64,000 nucleotides of DNA from Paenibacillus aquistagni (GCF_900177815.1 NZ_FXAZ01000002.1:434001-498000), one strand, 5' to 3'. Counted from the first letter of the stretch, positions 9,379-17,979 are shown. Numbers and translations are program-made. The notes: generated by a model not told the origin, from the letters alone.

Positions 9379-10704
9379 ATGCATACTGTGTGGAAAGGAG
9401 CCATCAGCTTCGGGCTTGTCCACGTTCCCGTTAAAATGCATACTGCAGCACAGGATAAGGACATCTCCCTGCGCATGATTCACGAAGTATGCGGAAGCCC
9501 GCTTCGCTATGTTCGAGAGTGTCCCGTGTGCGAGGTGGAAGTACCGTGGTCGGATATTGTAAAAGGATATGAATATGAGAAAGGGCATTTTGTGCTCTTT
9601 ACGAAGGAAGAGCTGCAATCGATGGAGGATGAGGGCAATCGAACCATCACCATATTAGACTTTGTCGATCTGTCAGATATTGATCCCGTGTATTATCAGA
9701 AAACGTATTATTTGTCCCCGGATCAGGCTGGTGGCAATGCCTATCAGCTGCTCCGCGAAGCGCTCCATTCCACAAACAAGATTGGCATCGCCAAGGTGAC
9801 GCTGCGCGACAAAAGCAGTCTGGCAGCGATCCGGGTGCTGGAGAATTGTCTTGTGATGGAGACGATGTATTATCCTGATGAGATTCGCAATGTCTCTCAG
9901 GTACCGAATATTCCGAGCGCCGTCTCCATTAATCCGCGAGAGCTGGAGCTTGCGCAAATGCTCATTAATCAGCTCTCAGCAAGCTTCGAGCCAGAGAAAT
10001 ATACGGATGAGCACCGCGAGCGCATGCTCTTGCGCATTCAAGAGAAGATCGCGGGCAAAGAGGTGAAGCGTGCGCCGGAGGCAGCCAATGAGCCGCCGAT
10101 TGCCGATCTGATGGCAGCCCTGCAGGCGAGCATTCAGGCGATGCAGCCGGTCATGCCCGATACGGGACTTAAGCCTGCAAGTTCCGCGAGGGCTCGCGGC
10201 AAGGCAGCAGCTGGCGCTGTCAAGCCTGCCGCGGGGGCAGTGCCTATGGCTGGCGAGGCTGTGCCTACGGCTGGCGGCATTACGCCGGGTGGTGCCGCTG
10301 TTCCTGCGGCAGCGGGGCAGGCACCGCAGGCTGCTGCCACAGGCAGCCCACAGGCGGCAGCTGCCGCGAGCGGCGCGCTAGCGGGGGCTGGCGGCGCCGA
10401 CACGGCGGCGATCCCCGCTGCGCCAGTCAAGCGGCGGGGGCGGCCGCGCAAAAACACAGCGGCCGAGCCTGTGCTAGGCGCTAGCCCCGCTGCCGAAGCG
10501 GCTCAGCAAGCCGCGGGCGCTGGCAGCAGCGCGCAGCCGGCAGCTGGCGGGGAGGCGGATCGCGCCGCAAGGCCAAGGCGCAGACGCACGCGCGCCGCAG
10601 AGCCCGTCACCGCCGCCGCGGGCGAAGACTTCGCTCGCAGCGCTGAAGCGCAAGCTGCACCGCCTGCGCCGACACGGCGAGGCAGAAAGCCTGCTTCTTC
10701 ATGA
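9379..10704 (+). CDS. ku: NHEJ DNA end-binding protein Ku with long Ala/Pro-rich tail
   Basis: Bacterial Ku forms a homodimeric ring on broken DNA ends and recruits LigD. The core (about residues 1-260) begins MHTVWKGAISFGLVHVPVKM and has the CPVCEVEVPW and KGYEYEKGHFVLFTKEEL stretches typical of the family. Residues after about 265 form a roughly 175-residue tail made almost only of Ala, Pro, Gly and basic residues, with an AT-hook-like KRRGRPRKN near residue 350, a basic RPRRRRTRAAEP and TRRGRKPASS at the end. The DNA there is much richer in G+C than its surroundings. AGGAGG lies eight bases before the start. The stop overlaps the next start (ATGA), so ligase is co-translated. Confidence 0.95.
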   Translation: MHTVWKGAISFGLVHVPVKMHTAAQDKDISLRMIHEVCGSPLRYVRECPVCEVEVPWSDIVKGYEYEKGHFVLFTKEELQSMEDEGNRTITILDFVDLSDIDPVYYQKTYYLSPDQAGGNAYQLLREALHSTNKIGIAKVTLRDKSSLAAIRVLENCLVMETMYYPDEIRNVSQVPNIPSAVSINPRELELAQMLINQLSASFEPEKYTDEHRERMLLRIQEKIAGKEVKRAPEAANEPPIADLMAALQASIQAMQPVMPDTGLKPASSARARGKAAAGAVKPAAGAVPMAGEAVPTAGGITPGGAAVPAAAGQAPQAAATGSPQAAAAASGALAGAGGADTAAIPAAPVKRRGRPRKNTAAEPVLGASPAAEAAQQAAGAGSSAQPAAGGEADRAARPRRRRTRAAEPVTAAAGEDFARSAEAQAAPPAPTRRGRKPASS

Positions 10705-11648
10705 GCAGGCTTTCACCGTTTCAATTGGGGCCAGCCTTCGCACCGATGGCCCCCATCTCAGCTGAGATTATCCCGCAAGGCGAAGAATGGCTCCATCAGC
10801 TGAAGTGGGACGGCATTCGCCTGCTTGCCGAAGCAAGCGATTCAGGTGCAGTCGAGCTCTATACACGCAAGATGGAGAAGCGTACCAGCGCCTTCGAGTC
10901 GATTCAGCGGGCGCTATTCGCTTGCCCTGCCCTTCAAGGAAGCCACTATGTGCTGGATGGCGAAGCGATCGTGATGGATCCCGTGCTGAATCGGCCTTCC
11001 TTCCCGCTTATACTGAAGCGTCAGCGAACCACGCGTGCGCTGACGGAGCGAGCACCTGTCCTTTATGTGATCTTCGATATTTTACAGTGGAGAGGTCAAG
11101 ATCTTCGCCAATTGCCGTATGAGGCGAGACATCAGCTCTTGCTCGACATCTTTCAAGATTGTACAGCCGAGCTGCTGGTCACTGATGCCTTTCAGGATGG
11201 TGAGGCGCTGTGGACTTGGGTGGAAGCGAATGAGTGGGAAGGTGTGGTAAGCAAGCGCAGACAGTCTTGCTATCTAGAGGACAAGCAGCATCGAGATTGG
11301 TATAAGATCAAGAAATCCCTTCAGCTCCGTGCGCTTGCAGCAGGGTATATCGTTCGGGACGGGCGGATTGCGAGCCTGATGCTCCTCCAGCAGGATGGAA
11401 TCTATATCGGCCGTGTCAGCATTGGCATGAAGGAGCAGCATCGAGAGCTCCTGAGCTCTTGGGCGGCAAAAGGGGGCACTAATGAGCAGCCTCCCCAATC
11501 ATTATTGCTGCCTTCAGAGCTGAATAAAGAGAACATTGTATGGTTCAAGCAGCCCATTCCAGTGGAAGTATCCGCCTTGGAGTGGACAGCCGCCGGTGTG
11601 CTTCGCCACCCGAAGCTTGTCGCCCTGCCCGTGGGATCAAATGCATGA
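10701..11648 (+). CDS. ligD: ATP-dependent DNA ligase, LigD ligase domain as a stand-alone protein
   Basis: Seals double-strand breaks together with Ku, 315 residues. The adenylation motif KWDG (lysine 35), the DGEAI motif near residue 90, the motif IV segment EGVVSKR and motif V WYKIKKS are all present. An OB-fold-like C-terminal part follows (from about residue 210). It overlaps ku by four bases. In B. subtilis LigD the ligase and polymerase are fused, whereas here the polymerase is a separate gene 15 bases downstream. The product is complete for a ligase module, so this is a split architecture and not a truncation. Confidence 0.92.
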   Translation: MSRLSPFQLGPAFAPMAPISAEIIPQGEEWLHQLKWDGIRLLAEASDSGAVELYTRKMEKRTSAFESIQRALFACPALQGSHYVLDGEAIVMDPVLNRPSFPLILKRQRTTRALTERAPVLYVIFDILQWRGQDLRQLPYEARHQLLLDIFQDCTAELLVTDAFQDGEALWTWVEANEWEGVVSKRRQSCYLEDKQHRDWYKIKKSLQLRALAAGYIVRDGRIASLMLLQQDGIYIGRVSIGMKEQHRELLSSWAAKGGTNEQPPQSLLLPSELNKENIVWFKQPIPVEVSALEWTAAGVLRHPKLVALPVGSNA

Positions 11649-11663
11649 AGGAGGGACCTTTGC

Positions 11664-12554
11664 ATGAGCACAGGATATATGCTGCCTATTGATGGCCACA
11701 AGATTCAAATCACCAACCCGCAAAAGCTGCTGTGGAAGGAGCTGCAGCTCACCAAGCTTGAATATGTCAAATGCCTCATTGAGCTTGCCCCCTTTCTTAT
11801 TCCAGCTTGCAACGAGCGATATCTGACTACAATCCGTTATCCAGATGGCGTCCATGGCGAGGCTTTCTTTCAAAAAAATTGCCCTGAACCAACGCCGGAA
11901 TATGTCACTACCGCTTGGCAGGGCGATCATCGCTATATTGTATTGGATAAGCTGCCTACCTTAGTTTGGCTTGGCAACTTGGCTTGTATAGAATTCCATC
12001 CATCCCTTGAGGCGCTTACTTCCAGCCAACCCTTGCAATGGATTATCGATCTTGATCCCTCTATTCCAGATGAGCCTAGAATCATGGATGCGGCCATGAA
12101 GGTCGGGCAGCTCCTGCGGTCGCTAGGCATTGAGAGCCTTCCCAAGACATCTGGAGCAACAGGCGTGCAGCTAACGGTCAAGCTCCATCCCGGTCCATCC
12201 TGGGAGGAGCTGAAGCAGTTCGGACGGTTTATCGCGCAATATTTATGCGAACAGCATCCCGAGTTGTTTACGATCGAACGCCTGAAGAAAGATCGGGGCA
12301 GCCGCATCTATATTGATTATGCCCAGCACGATATCGGCAGGACGATTGCAGCTGCCTATACCCCTCGTGCAACTCCTTACGCTTCCCTATCGATGCCGTT
12401 ATATTGGGAGGAGGTAGCTAAGAAGCCCAAGCCCCGAGACTTCCATTTGCGCAATGCTGCGCAGCGCCTAGAGCATACAGGAGACCTGCTCGCGAGCTTC
12501 CCGCCTCAGGCGCTCCAGCCCATCATCGCATCCTTTCTCTCCGCGCAGAGGTGA
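11664..12554 (+). CDS. ligD: NHEJ primase/polymerase (LigD PolDom) as a stand-alone protein
   Basis: Archaeo-eukaryotic primase-type polymerase that fills gaps during end joining, 296 residues. The N-terminal INPQKLLWKELQLTKLEYVKC and YPDGVHGEAFFQKN are hallmarks of the family. The catalytic acidic pair is in IIDLDPS near residue 130. The nucleotide-binding motif reads KTSGATGVQL, with Gln where many homologues have His. The C-terminal motif is TIAAAYTPRATPYASLSMPLYW. GGAGGG lies about nine bases before the start. It is the third gene of the ku-ligase-polymerase operon, and the three form a complete two-step NHEJ system. Confidence 0.9.
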   Translation: MSTGYMLPIDGHKIQITNPQKLLWKELQLTKLEYVKCLIELAPFLIPACNERYLTTIRYPDGVHGEAFFQKNCPEPTPEYVTTAWQGDHRYIVLDKLPTLVWLGNLACIEFHPSLEALTSSQPLQWIIDLDPSIPDEPRIMDAAMKVGQLLRSLGIESLPKTSGATGVQLTVKLHPGPSWEELKQFGRFIAQYLCEQHPELFTIERLKKDRGSRIYIDYAQHDIGRTIAAAYTPRATPYASLSMPLYWEEVAKKPKPRDFHLRNAAQRLEHTGDLLASFPPQALQPIIASFLSAQR

Positions 12555-12559
12555 GGGCA

Positions 12560-12613
12560 GCTTGCTGCAGGCTCGCGAGACTTTCTCAAAGAATTAGCTT
12601 CCTAGCAGCAAGC
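12560..12613. repeat. Inverted repeat between convergent polymerase and cls genes
   Basis: Nine-base arms GCTTGCTGC (12560-12568) and GCAGCAAGC (12605-12613) could form a long-looped hairpin in the gap between two convergent genes. No T-tract follows on either strand, so it is at best a weak terminator. Confidence 0.4.
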
Positions 12614-12630
12614 AGATCTCCACTGCCTCG

Positions 12631-14052
12631 TTACAACAACGGCGACAAGAGACGGAACAGCGCCTCTAAGCCGCGCTGTAGCTTGGAGCGTTCCATAAAC
12701 TGCTTGTAATCCATCTCCTTGCTGTCTTCAAAGTCCTGCATAAAGTCCTGCTCCAGCCGATCGATCGCTTGTTCGTCAAACATAAGGGCATTCAGCTCAA
12801 AATTATAAAAGAAGCTTCGCATATCCATATTGGCCGTACCCACACATGCAATGGAGCGATCCATTATCATTGCCTTCGCATGCGGGAAGCCGCGATAATA
12901 TTCATAGAAGCGCACGCCGGACTGAAGCAGCTCCTCAATATAAGAACGGCAGGCCCAGTCTACAATTTTGGAATCCGACTTATGCGGAATGATGATGCGG
13001 ACATCAATGCCGCTGACAGCTGCTGTTTTTAGTGCCAGCATATTACCGGGGTCAGGAATAAAGTAAGGGGTTATAATCCATACTCGGTCCTTCGCGTGGT
13101 TAAGGGCGCCGAAATACAGCTCTTGAATTGCATCCCAGCTTGTATCCGGCCCACTTGCGACAATCTTCACCTGCTCATCGCCGACAAGGTCCTGCGGAGG
13201 GAACAGCTCACGCGAGAGCAGACGCTGCTTCGTGGTAAAAGCCCAATCATGTAAAAAAACGACCTGCAGCACATACACCGAATCGCCTTCAATCTTCAGA
13301 TGAGTATCCCGCCAAAATCCGGTCTTCGGGTCGCCGCCCAAATATTCATCTCCGATATTGATGCCGCCGACAAATCCGACTTTACCGTCCACCACCACAA
13401 TCTTGCGGTGATTGCGATAATTGAGGCGCCTGCGGAAAAAAGACACCCACAGCGGGAGAAACCAGTGGAACTCGACGCCCGCTTCTTCAAAGCGCTTCAG
13501 ATAGCTTCGCTTCAGCTCAATGCTGCCGACTCCATCGGCAATGACACGCACCTTAACGCCTTCCTTCGCCTTTTCAATCAACAGCTTCTGAAACATGCGT
13601 CCAATGACATCATCTTTCAAGATGTAAAACTCCACATGAACATGATGCTTCGCCGCGCGAATCGCCTCAAATATAGCATCATACGTCGCACGCCCATTGG
13701 TAAGCACTTCCGTCTTGTTGTTGCCGGTGATCGGGCTTTCCGAGAGGGAAGAAATAAGTTCAAACAGCCGTTCTTGCGAGTGCAGCTCCGTATTGCGGAG
13801 CTCCTGCGCCTTTTTAACAATATGTACGATCTGCAGCTTCTCGACCATGTTCTCCACAAACCAGCGCTTGCGGACTCTTCGTCTTGCCGTATAGTCCTGA
13901 GCCATAAAGTAGTACAGGACAAAGCCGACAATCGGCACGCAAAACGAGATAATGAGCCAGGCCACCGTCTTCGATGGATGCTTGTTCTCAATGATAACGA
14001 TCGTTAGAAGCTGAAAGATATATAATATGACTCCAAAAACGACCCATGTCAT
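12631..14052 (-). CDS. cls: Cardiolipin synthase
   Basis: Membrane phospholipase-D-family enzyme that joins two phosphatidylglycerols into cardiolipin, 473 residues. Two N-terminal membrane segments (about 2-22 and 33-52) precede two HKD motifs: NHRKIVVVDGKVGFVGG near residue 215 and FPHAKAMIMDRSIACVGTANMD near residue 392. The C-terminus ends in LFRLLSPLL as in Bacillus Cls proteins. GGGGG about nine bases before the ATG supports the start. It is monocistronic and convergent with the NHEJ operon. Confidence 0.95.
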   Translation of the reverse strand: MTWVVFGVILYIFQLLTIVIIENKHPSKTVAWLIISFCVPIVGFVLYYFMAQDYTARRRVRKRWFVENMVEKLQIVHIVKKAQELRNTELHSQERLFELISSLSESPITGNNKTEVLTNGRATYDAIFEAIRAAKHHVHVEFYILKDDVIGRMFQKLLIEKAKEGVKVRVIADGVGSIELKRSYLKRFEEAGVEFHWFLPLWVSFFRRRLNYRNHRKIVVVDGKVGFVGGINIGDEYLGGDPKTGFWRDTHLKIEGDSVYVLQVVFLHDWAFTTKQRLLSRELFPPQDLVGDEQVKIVASGPDTSWDAIQELYFGALNHAKDRVWIITPYFIPDPGNMLALKTAAVSGIDVRIIIPHKSDSKIVDWACRSYIEELLQSGVRFYEYYRGFPHAKAMIMDRSIACVGTANMDMRSFFYNFELNALMFDEQAIDRLEQDFMQDFEDSKEMDYKQFMERSKLQRGLEALFRLLSPLL

Positions 14053-14260
14053 CTATCTGTTCCCCCAATTCACAAGATGGGCAATACATTCAGCCTTTCC
14101 CATCTTCCCTATGCTTCATTCATCTTCTCGTTATAACGTAATTGGACAAAAAAAGAAAGGGGCGAAACAAATCAACGGGTCTTTGGTCATGTTTCCAACG
14201 AGATTCGAATAAAGTGTTCTTAAGAGTAAGGACATGACTACACTAGAGTGAGGTGATAAG

Positions 14261-15274
14261 ATGAAGCAGCGCTTGCGGAGCAACTCGATGACAGTGCTAG
14301 TCATTCGCGAGGCCGAACGAGCGGTTAAGCAGGTTCGTGTTCCCAAATTGCTTGTGATATCTGTCCCGATTGCAGCCTTAATGTCTGTCTCTGGACTCAT
14401 TCTCAGCATGCAGCTGACCTCACAGCAAAGCATTCATGACCTTGAAGATCAGCTTGAACAGCAAAAAATGGCGCTAGAGATCACCGTCAATAACAAGGAT
14501 GAGATGATTCGAACACTGCGGCAGGAAGTCATTCGCTTGGCGAAGGAGACTAAAATCGTGCAAGATCAGATGGATCAAATCCATGATCTGGAGCAAGAGC
14601 TCGAACAATTCGTCAAGCAGCATATCAGCGAGGATGCCGTGTCAAGCCGATCATCAAATGCGCCTTCCCTCATCACTCTCGTGCAAGCAGATATTGATGA
14701 TGACGACTCCTTGCTTCGGCTTGCCGAGCAATCAAGCTTCAACTTAAAGCGTGTTCAGGAAATGCTGAACGAAGTGGAAAAAACGACCCCTCGCATGCTG
14801 ACCATGGCTAAAGAGCAGCAGCAGCATATCGCCAGAACACCCTCTTATTGGCCGACGAATTCAAGAAGGATCACATCAAGCTTTGGTTATCGAACCGATC
14901 CGATTACCGGACATGCAGCCTTCCATGCTGGTCTAGACATTGGCGGCAAGATCGGGGATCCCATCTATGCAGCAGCAGAAGGCAAGGTGCTTGAGACCGG
15001 CTATCATTATGCAAGAGGCAATTATATCATCCTCTCGCATAGGAGTGGCTTGGAAAGCTGGTACATGCATCTCAGCAAAGCAGAAGTTGATGTTGGCGCC
15101 GCCATTGAGAAGGGAGAACGAATCGGAACAATGGGAACAACCGGCCATAGCACGGGTCCCCATCTTCATTTTCAAATTGTACAAAAGGGAACACCGATTG
15201 ACCCCTACCCTTACCTCCAAGCAGAACCTGAGCAGCAGGGAGCGCGTCTAAGCAGCGCTAAGAACAGAAGCTAG
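14261..15274 (+). CDS. Membrane-anchored M23 (LytM-type) peptidoglycan endopeptidase
   Basis: A 337-residue protein with a short cytoplasmic N-terminus, one membrane segment (about residues 26-48), a coiled-coil stretch (about 50-130) and a C-terminal M23 metallopeptidase domain. The zinc ligands are visible in FHAGLDIGG (HxxxD type, near residue 222) and in the HLHF motif near residue 305, so the enzyme should be active. GAGGTGAT lies close before the ATG. A bactofilin gene follows about 100 bases downstream in the same direction. This pairing is known from other bacteria, where the two act together on cell-wall shape. Confidence 0.9.
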   Translation: MKQRLRSNSMTVLVIREAERAVKQVRVPKLLVISVPIAALMSVSGLILSMQLTSQQSIHDLEDQLEQQKMALEITVNNKDEMIRTLRQEVIRLAKETKIVQDQMDQIHDLEQELEQFVKQHISEDAVSSRSSNAPSLITLVQADIDDDDSLLRLAEQSSFNLKRVQEMLNEVEKTTPRMLTMAKEQQQHIARTPSYWPTNSRRITSSFGYRTDPITGHAAFHAGLDIGGKIGDPIYAAAEGKVLETGYHYARGNYIILSHRSGLESWYMHLSKAEVDVGAAIEKGERIGTMGTTGHSTGPHLHFQIVQKGTPIDPYPYLQAEPEQQGARLSSAKNRS

Positions 15275-15375
15275 CTTATCAGGCAATTGCCCTTATGTCC
15301 CTTGGCGCATCGTCATACATCCAAGCTGCAACAGCTGCAACTGCAACCAAGCTAGAAAAGGAGCGTTGATTAACA

Positions 15376-15810
15376 ATGATGAAAAAGTCTAAACATCACA
15401 GCAAAGCCAGGCCTAACGATTCACTGATCAGCTACGGAACGCAAGTGGAGGGCTCGCTTATGGTTCCATCCAATCTGCGGATTGATGGCAGCTTTCACGG
15501 TGAAATTACATGTGAAGGAACCATTGTGATCGGTGATCAAGGAGAGGTCCATGCTAAGCTTACAGCCAGAGATGTCATTATTTCTGGGGAAATGAATGGA
15601 GAAATCAAATGCGAAGGCAAGCTGACGATCACCTCGACAGGCATGCTAAATGGGAATTGCGAATCTCAGTGGCTCGTAATACAAGAGGGCGGCTGCCTGA
15701 ATGGAAACAGCTTGACCGAGCGGAAGGAGCAGCCTTCACGTCAAGCGTCTCAAGCCTCAACGGCTGCTGAACACGAAGCGAATACCCATCGGGAGAAGCA
15801 AGCGGGATAA
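15376..15810 (+). CDS. Bactofilin (polymer-forming cytoskeletal protein)
   Basis: A 144-residue protein with the bactofilin beta-helix core, a series of short repeats such as GSLMVPSNLRIDGSFHGEI, GTIVIGDQGEVHAKLTARDVIISGEMNGEI and GKLTITSTGMLNGN between residues 25 and 110. Polar, probably disordered tails lie at both ends. Bactofilins assemble into filaments without nucleotide and position cell-wall enzymes. The upstream M23 peptidase is the obvious partner. Two ATGs stand in tandem at the start. The transcription terminator begins inside the last codons. Confidence 0.9.
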   Translation: MMKKSKHHSKARPNDSLISYGTQVEGSLMVPSNLRIDGSFHGEITCEGTIVIGDQGEVHAKLTARDVIISGEMNGEIKCEGKLTITSTGMLNGNCESQWLVIQEGGCLNGNSLTERKEQPSRQASQASTAAEHEANTHREKQAG

Positions 15811-15830
15811 CATTCGCTTGCTTCTTTTTT
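15795..15830 (+). terminator. Intrinsic terminator overlapping the end of the bactofilin gene
   Basis: Perfect 10-bp stem GAAGCAAGCG/CGCTTGCTTC followed by six T. The left arm lies inside the last coding codons and the stop codon falls in the loop. Confidence 0.9.
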
Positions 15831-15967
15831 ATGACAATGACAGGTGTTCAAGTATCAATAGATCCATATTGAGTATTCGAGCGTTCATATGTAATCAAAG
15901 TATGCTGGCGACATGTATGGAATACAAACAACGGAATCATGTAAAGATAAGATAAGGAGAGGCCTAT

Positions 15968-16210
15968 CTAAGCTCGCTTCTCGCGAAGCAGCAGATAGTC
16001 ATAGGAGGTATCGGTGGACACTGAAGTCCACAGCCTGCGAAGGGTTTCGTTCTTCTCAATGCAGCTCTCGCAGGCCCCAAGAGGCATGCCTACTCGTACG
16101 TAACCCGTGCGGAACAGCAGCTTGCTTTGCTCGCGTGTCAGTTGGGATGAACAGCCGATACAATAAACAGGGCTCAACGACGGATGGTAGATAGCATTAC
16201 ATGCATTCAT
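15968..16210 (-). CDS. Small CxxC protein of unknown function
   Basis: An 80-residue reading frame I do not recognise. It has two cysteine pairs, YCIGCSS near residue 17 and ACESCIE near residue 48, spaced like a small zinc ribbon, and no membrane segment. The ribosome-binding site is weak (GGGGG about 12 bases before the ATG). What supports it is a good vegetative promoter on the same strand at 16279-16307 (TTGACA, 17-base spacer, TACATT) with a cre-like site inside the spacer. It is separated from the neighbours on both sides. A zinc-binding or regulatory role is only a guess. Confidence 0.5.
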   Translation of the reverse strand: MNACNAIYHPSLSPVYCIGCSSQLTREQSKLLFRTGYVRVGMPLGACESCIEKNETLRRLWTSVSTDTSYDYLLLREKRA

Positions 16211-16278
16211 GATTCGAACTTTCCCCCTTACTCGCCATTAGGTTGAATCGCTACATAAGAGTTACAAAACGTATCCAT

Positions 16279-16307
16279 AATGTAAGCGATTTCTAAGCCT
16301 GTGTCAA
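16279..16307 (-). promoter_or_regulatory. Promoter with cre-like site in the spacer
   Basis: Minus strand: -35 TTGACA (16302-16307), 17-base spacer, -10 TACATT (16279-16284). Overlapping the spacer on the plus strand is TGTAAGCGATTTCT (16281-16294), 13 of 14 matches to the cre consensus. It would drive the CxxC protein gene that starts 69 bases downstream. Confidence 0.55.
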
Positions 16308-16346
16308 TGGTTTTTGCACAAATGTTTACAGGAATACATTTCCTTC

Positions 16347-17042
16347 TTAGGAATAGCGCCAATCTCCGTAGCGCTCAGTCTTTACGCCAAACGGACCGTA
16401 TTTCGCTTGAAGCTGGTGCCATTTTTGCCTGCTCGTCTGACTCATCCCCTTATCCGATCCGCTTCCTCCTTGCAAGGCTGTCGCCGCATAATCCTGCAGC
16501 ATCTCCGCATCATAATCGGATTGCCAGCACAGCTCGCGGCGCATCCCTTGAAACCATGTCACGAGCATGGGAACGGCCTGTCCATCCTTCGTGCCAAGTA
16601 GGATAGGCATTGGCCTATGAAAGGTGCTCGAAGCCATAAAGGCCACTTCTGCGTGCAGAGATGAACGCAGGAGGGAGGTGGTGCCGGGCTCAACATGAGC
16701 ACACAGCAGCAGCATTTGTTCTGGGCGAAGCTTCGTATCCAGCCAAGCGATAAGGGAGGAGGCGGTAGGATGCAGGTGGAAAGTGCTCTGTAAGGTGCTG
16801 CATTCCTCTGGTTCCGGTCGTGTTATCGAGGGCAGCACGCCATCCGCCAAGATGATGAGATCCGCTCTTCTTACGGCATAAGAAGCATTGACCGTACATA
16901 GAATCCGCCTCTCTCCCTCTTCCTGTATGCGGTCTGCCTCCTGGCGATCGGATACAACAAGCCAGCAATCCCGCTTCATCCGCGCTATTCGGATGGCTAT
17001 CGCAAGAGCAGGAGCCAGCGCTCCCAATACTGCACACCGCAT
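16347..17042 (-). CDS. Divergent UDP-sugar-dehydrogenase-like Rossmann protein
   Basis: A 231-residue protein of uncertain function. Its N-terminus MRCAVLGALAPALAIAIRIARM and the pieces ADLIILADGVLPSI and LLLCAHVEPGTTSLLRSSL line up by eye with the NAD-binding half of UDP-glucose 6-dehydrogenase (AVIGTGYVGLVTG, SDIIYIAVGTPMSP and IIVIKSTVPVGTG in the ugd product of this window). The dinucleotide-binding glycines and the catalytic cysteine region are lost. It is the last gene of the exopolysaccharide locus, 53 bases after rfbD. It may be a regulatory or relic paralogue of Ugd. The relationship is inferred from local similarity only. Confidence 0.6.
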   Translation of the reverse strand: MRCAVLGALAPALAIAIRIARMKRDCWLVVSDRQEADRIQEEGERRILCTVNASYAVRRADLIILADGVLPSITRPEPEECSTLQSTFHLHPTASSLIAWLDTKLRPEQMLLLCAHVEPGTTSLLRSSLHAEVAFMASSTFHRPMPILLGTKDGQAVPMLVTWFQGMRRELCWQSDYDAEMLQDYAATALQGGSGSDKGMSQTSRQKWHQLQAKYGPFGVKTERYGDWRYS

Positions 17043-17095
17043 CTTCCCTTCCCTGCCCCCTTTTCACTTACTCCTCTATCCGCCTGACGTGTCCA

Positions 17096-17950
17096 CTAGA
17101 TTGTCGATGCCAGCATCTCGCGAAGAGCCTCTCTCCACGGTCGAAGCGGTGCAAATCCCTGCAGCCTTAACGCCATCCCTTCCAGTACAGAATAGGATGG
17201 ACGCCTGGCAGGTCTAGGGAATTGCGAGGTTGGAACCGAGCGCACCTTCACCTGAAGTCCCTTCTCCTCCATGATTGCACATGCGAATTCATACCAAGAA
17301 CAAGAGCCCGCATTCGTAATGTGATACACCCCGTAACATTCCGTAAAAAGTAAATCCACCAGCCGTTCTGCCAAATCCATCGTATACGTTGGACAGCCGA
17401 TCTGGTCATGCACGACCTTTAGCTCAGATTGGCTCTTCGCCAGCCGCAGCATCGTTTTTACAAAGTTATGACCGTGATGGCCATACACCCATGAAGTCCT
17501 TATAAGAAAGGTCTTGCGATGGCACTGCATCACAAGCTCCTCCCCTGCGTGCTTGGAGGCGCCATATACATTAACAGGGCGAACGGGTGTGAACTCGTCA
17601 TAAGGCTTATTAGCCCGCCCGTCAAACACATAATCTGTGCTGATGTGAATCAGCTTCGCATCGATAGCAGCAGCTGCACACGCCACATTCCGCGCACCGT
17701 AAGCATTAACCTGGTAGGCGAGATCGCGTTCGGACTCAGCCTGATCCACCTGCGTATATGCAGCCGTATGAATGATCACGTCAGGCTTCAAGGGCACAAG
17801 CGTATGCATGACTTGTGCTTGATCCACAATGTCCATCTCTGTTCTCGTTAGCCCAATTCCCGTTATGCCGCGAAGCTTAAGCGCATGCAGAACATCTCTG
17901 CCAAGCTGCCCATTCGCCCCTGTTACTGCCACAACAAGTGATCTAGACAT
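17096..17950 (-). CDS. rfbD: dTDP-4-dehydrorhamnose reductase
   Basis: Last step of dTDP-L-rhamnose synthesis, 284 residues. It has the Rossmann glycine motif VTGANGQLGRD near residue 10, HTAAYTQVDQAE, the STDYVFDG signature and the catalytic YGASK tyrosine-lysine near residue 133. AAGGAGGG eight bases before the ATG supports the start. It follows rfbC by 29 bases. The other two rhamnose genes (rfbA, rfbB) are not in the window and must lie elsewhere. Confidence 0.95.
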   Translation of the reverse strand: MSRSLVVAVTGANGQLGRDVLHALKLRGITGIGLTRTEMDIVDQAQVMHTLVPLKPDVIIHTAAYTQVDQAESERDLAYQVNAYGARNVACAAAAIDAKLIHISTDYVFDGRANKPYDEFTPVRPVNVYGASKHAGEELVMQCHRKTFLIRTSWVYGHHGHNFVKTMLRLAKSQSELKVVHDQIGCPTYTMDLAERLVDLLFTECYGVYHITNAGSCSWYEFACAIMEEKGLQVKVRSVPTSQFPRPARRPSYSVLEGMALRLQGFAPLRPWREALREMLASTI

Positions 17951-17979
17951 GCCCTTGTCCCTCCTTCCATTAGATGAAG

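Noticed and set aside
9247-9618. A 123-residue minus-strand frame across the ku start
   Set aside because: It overlaps the conserved Ku N-terminus and has no recognisable features.
10134-10457. Antisense frame in the Ku tail
   Set aside because: It results from the G+C-rich low-complexity coding sequence of Ku, not from a gene.
13300-14007. A 235-residue plus-strand frame
   Set aside because: It lies wholly opposite the well-supported cls gene and has no family features.
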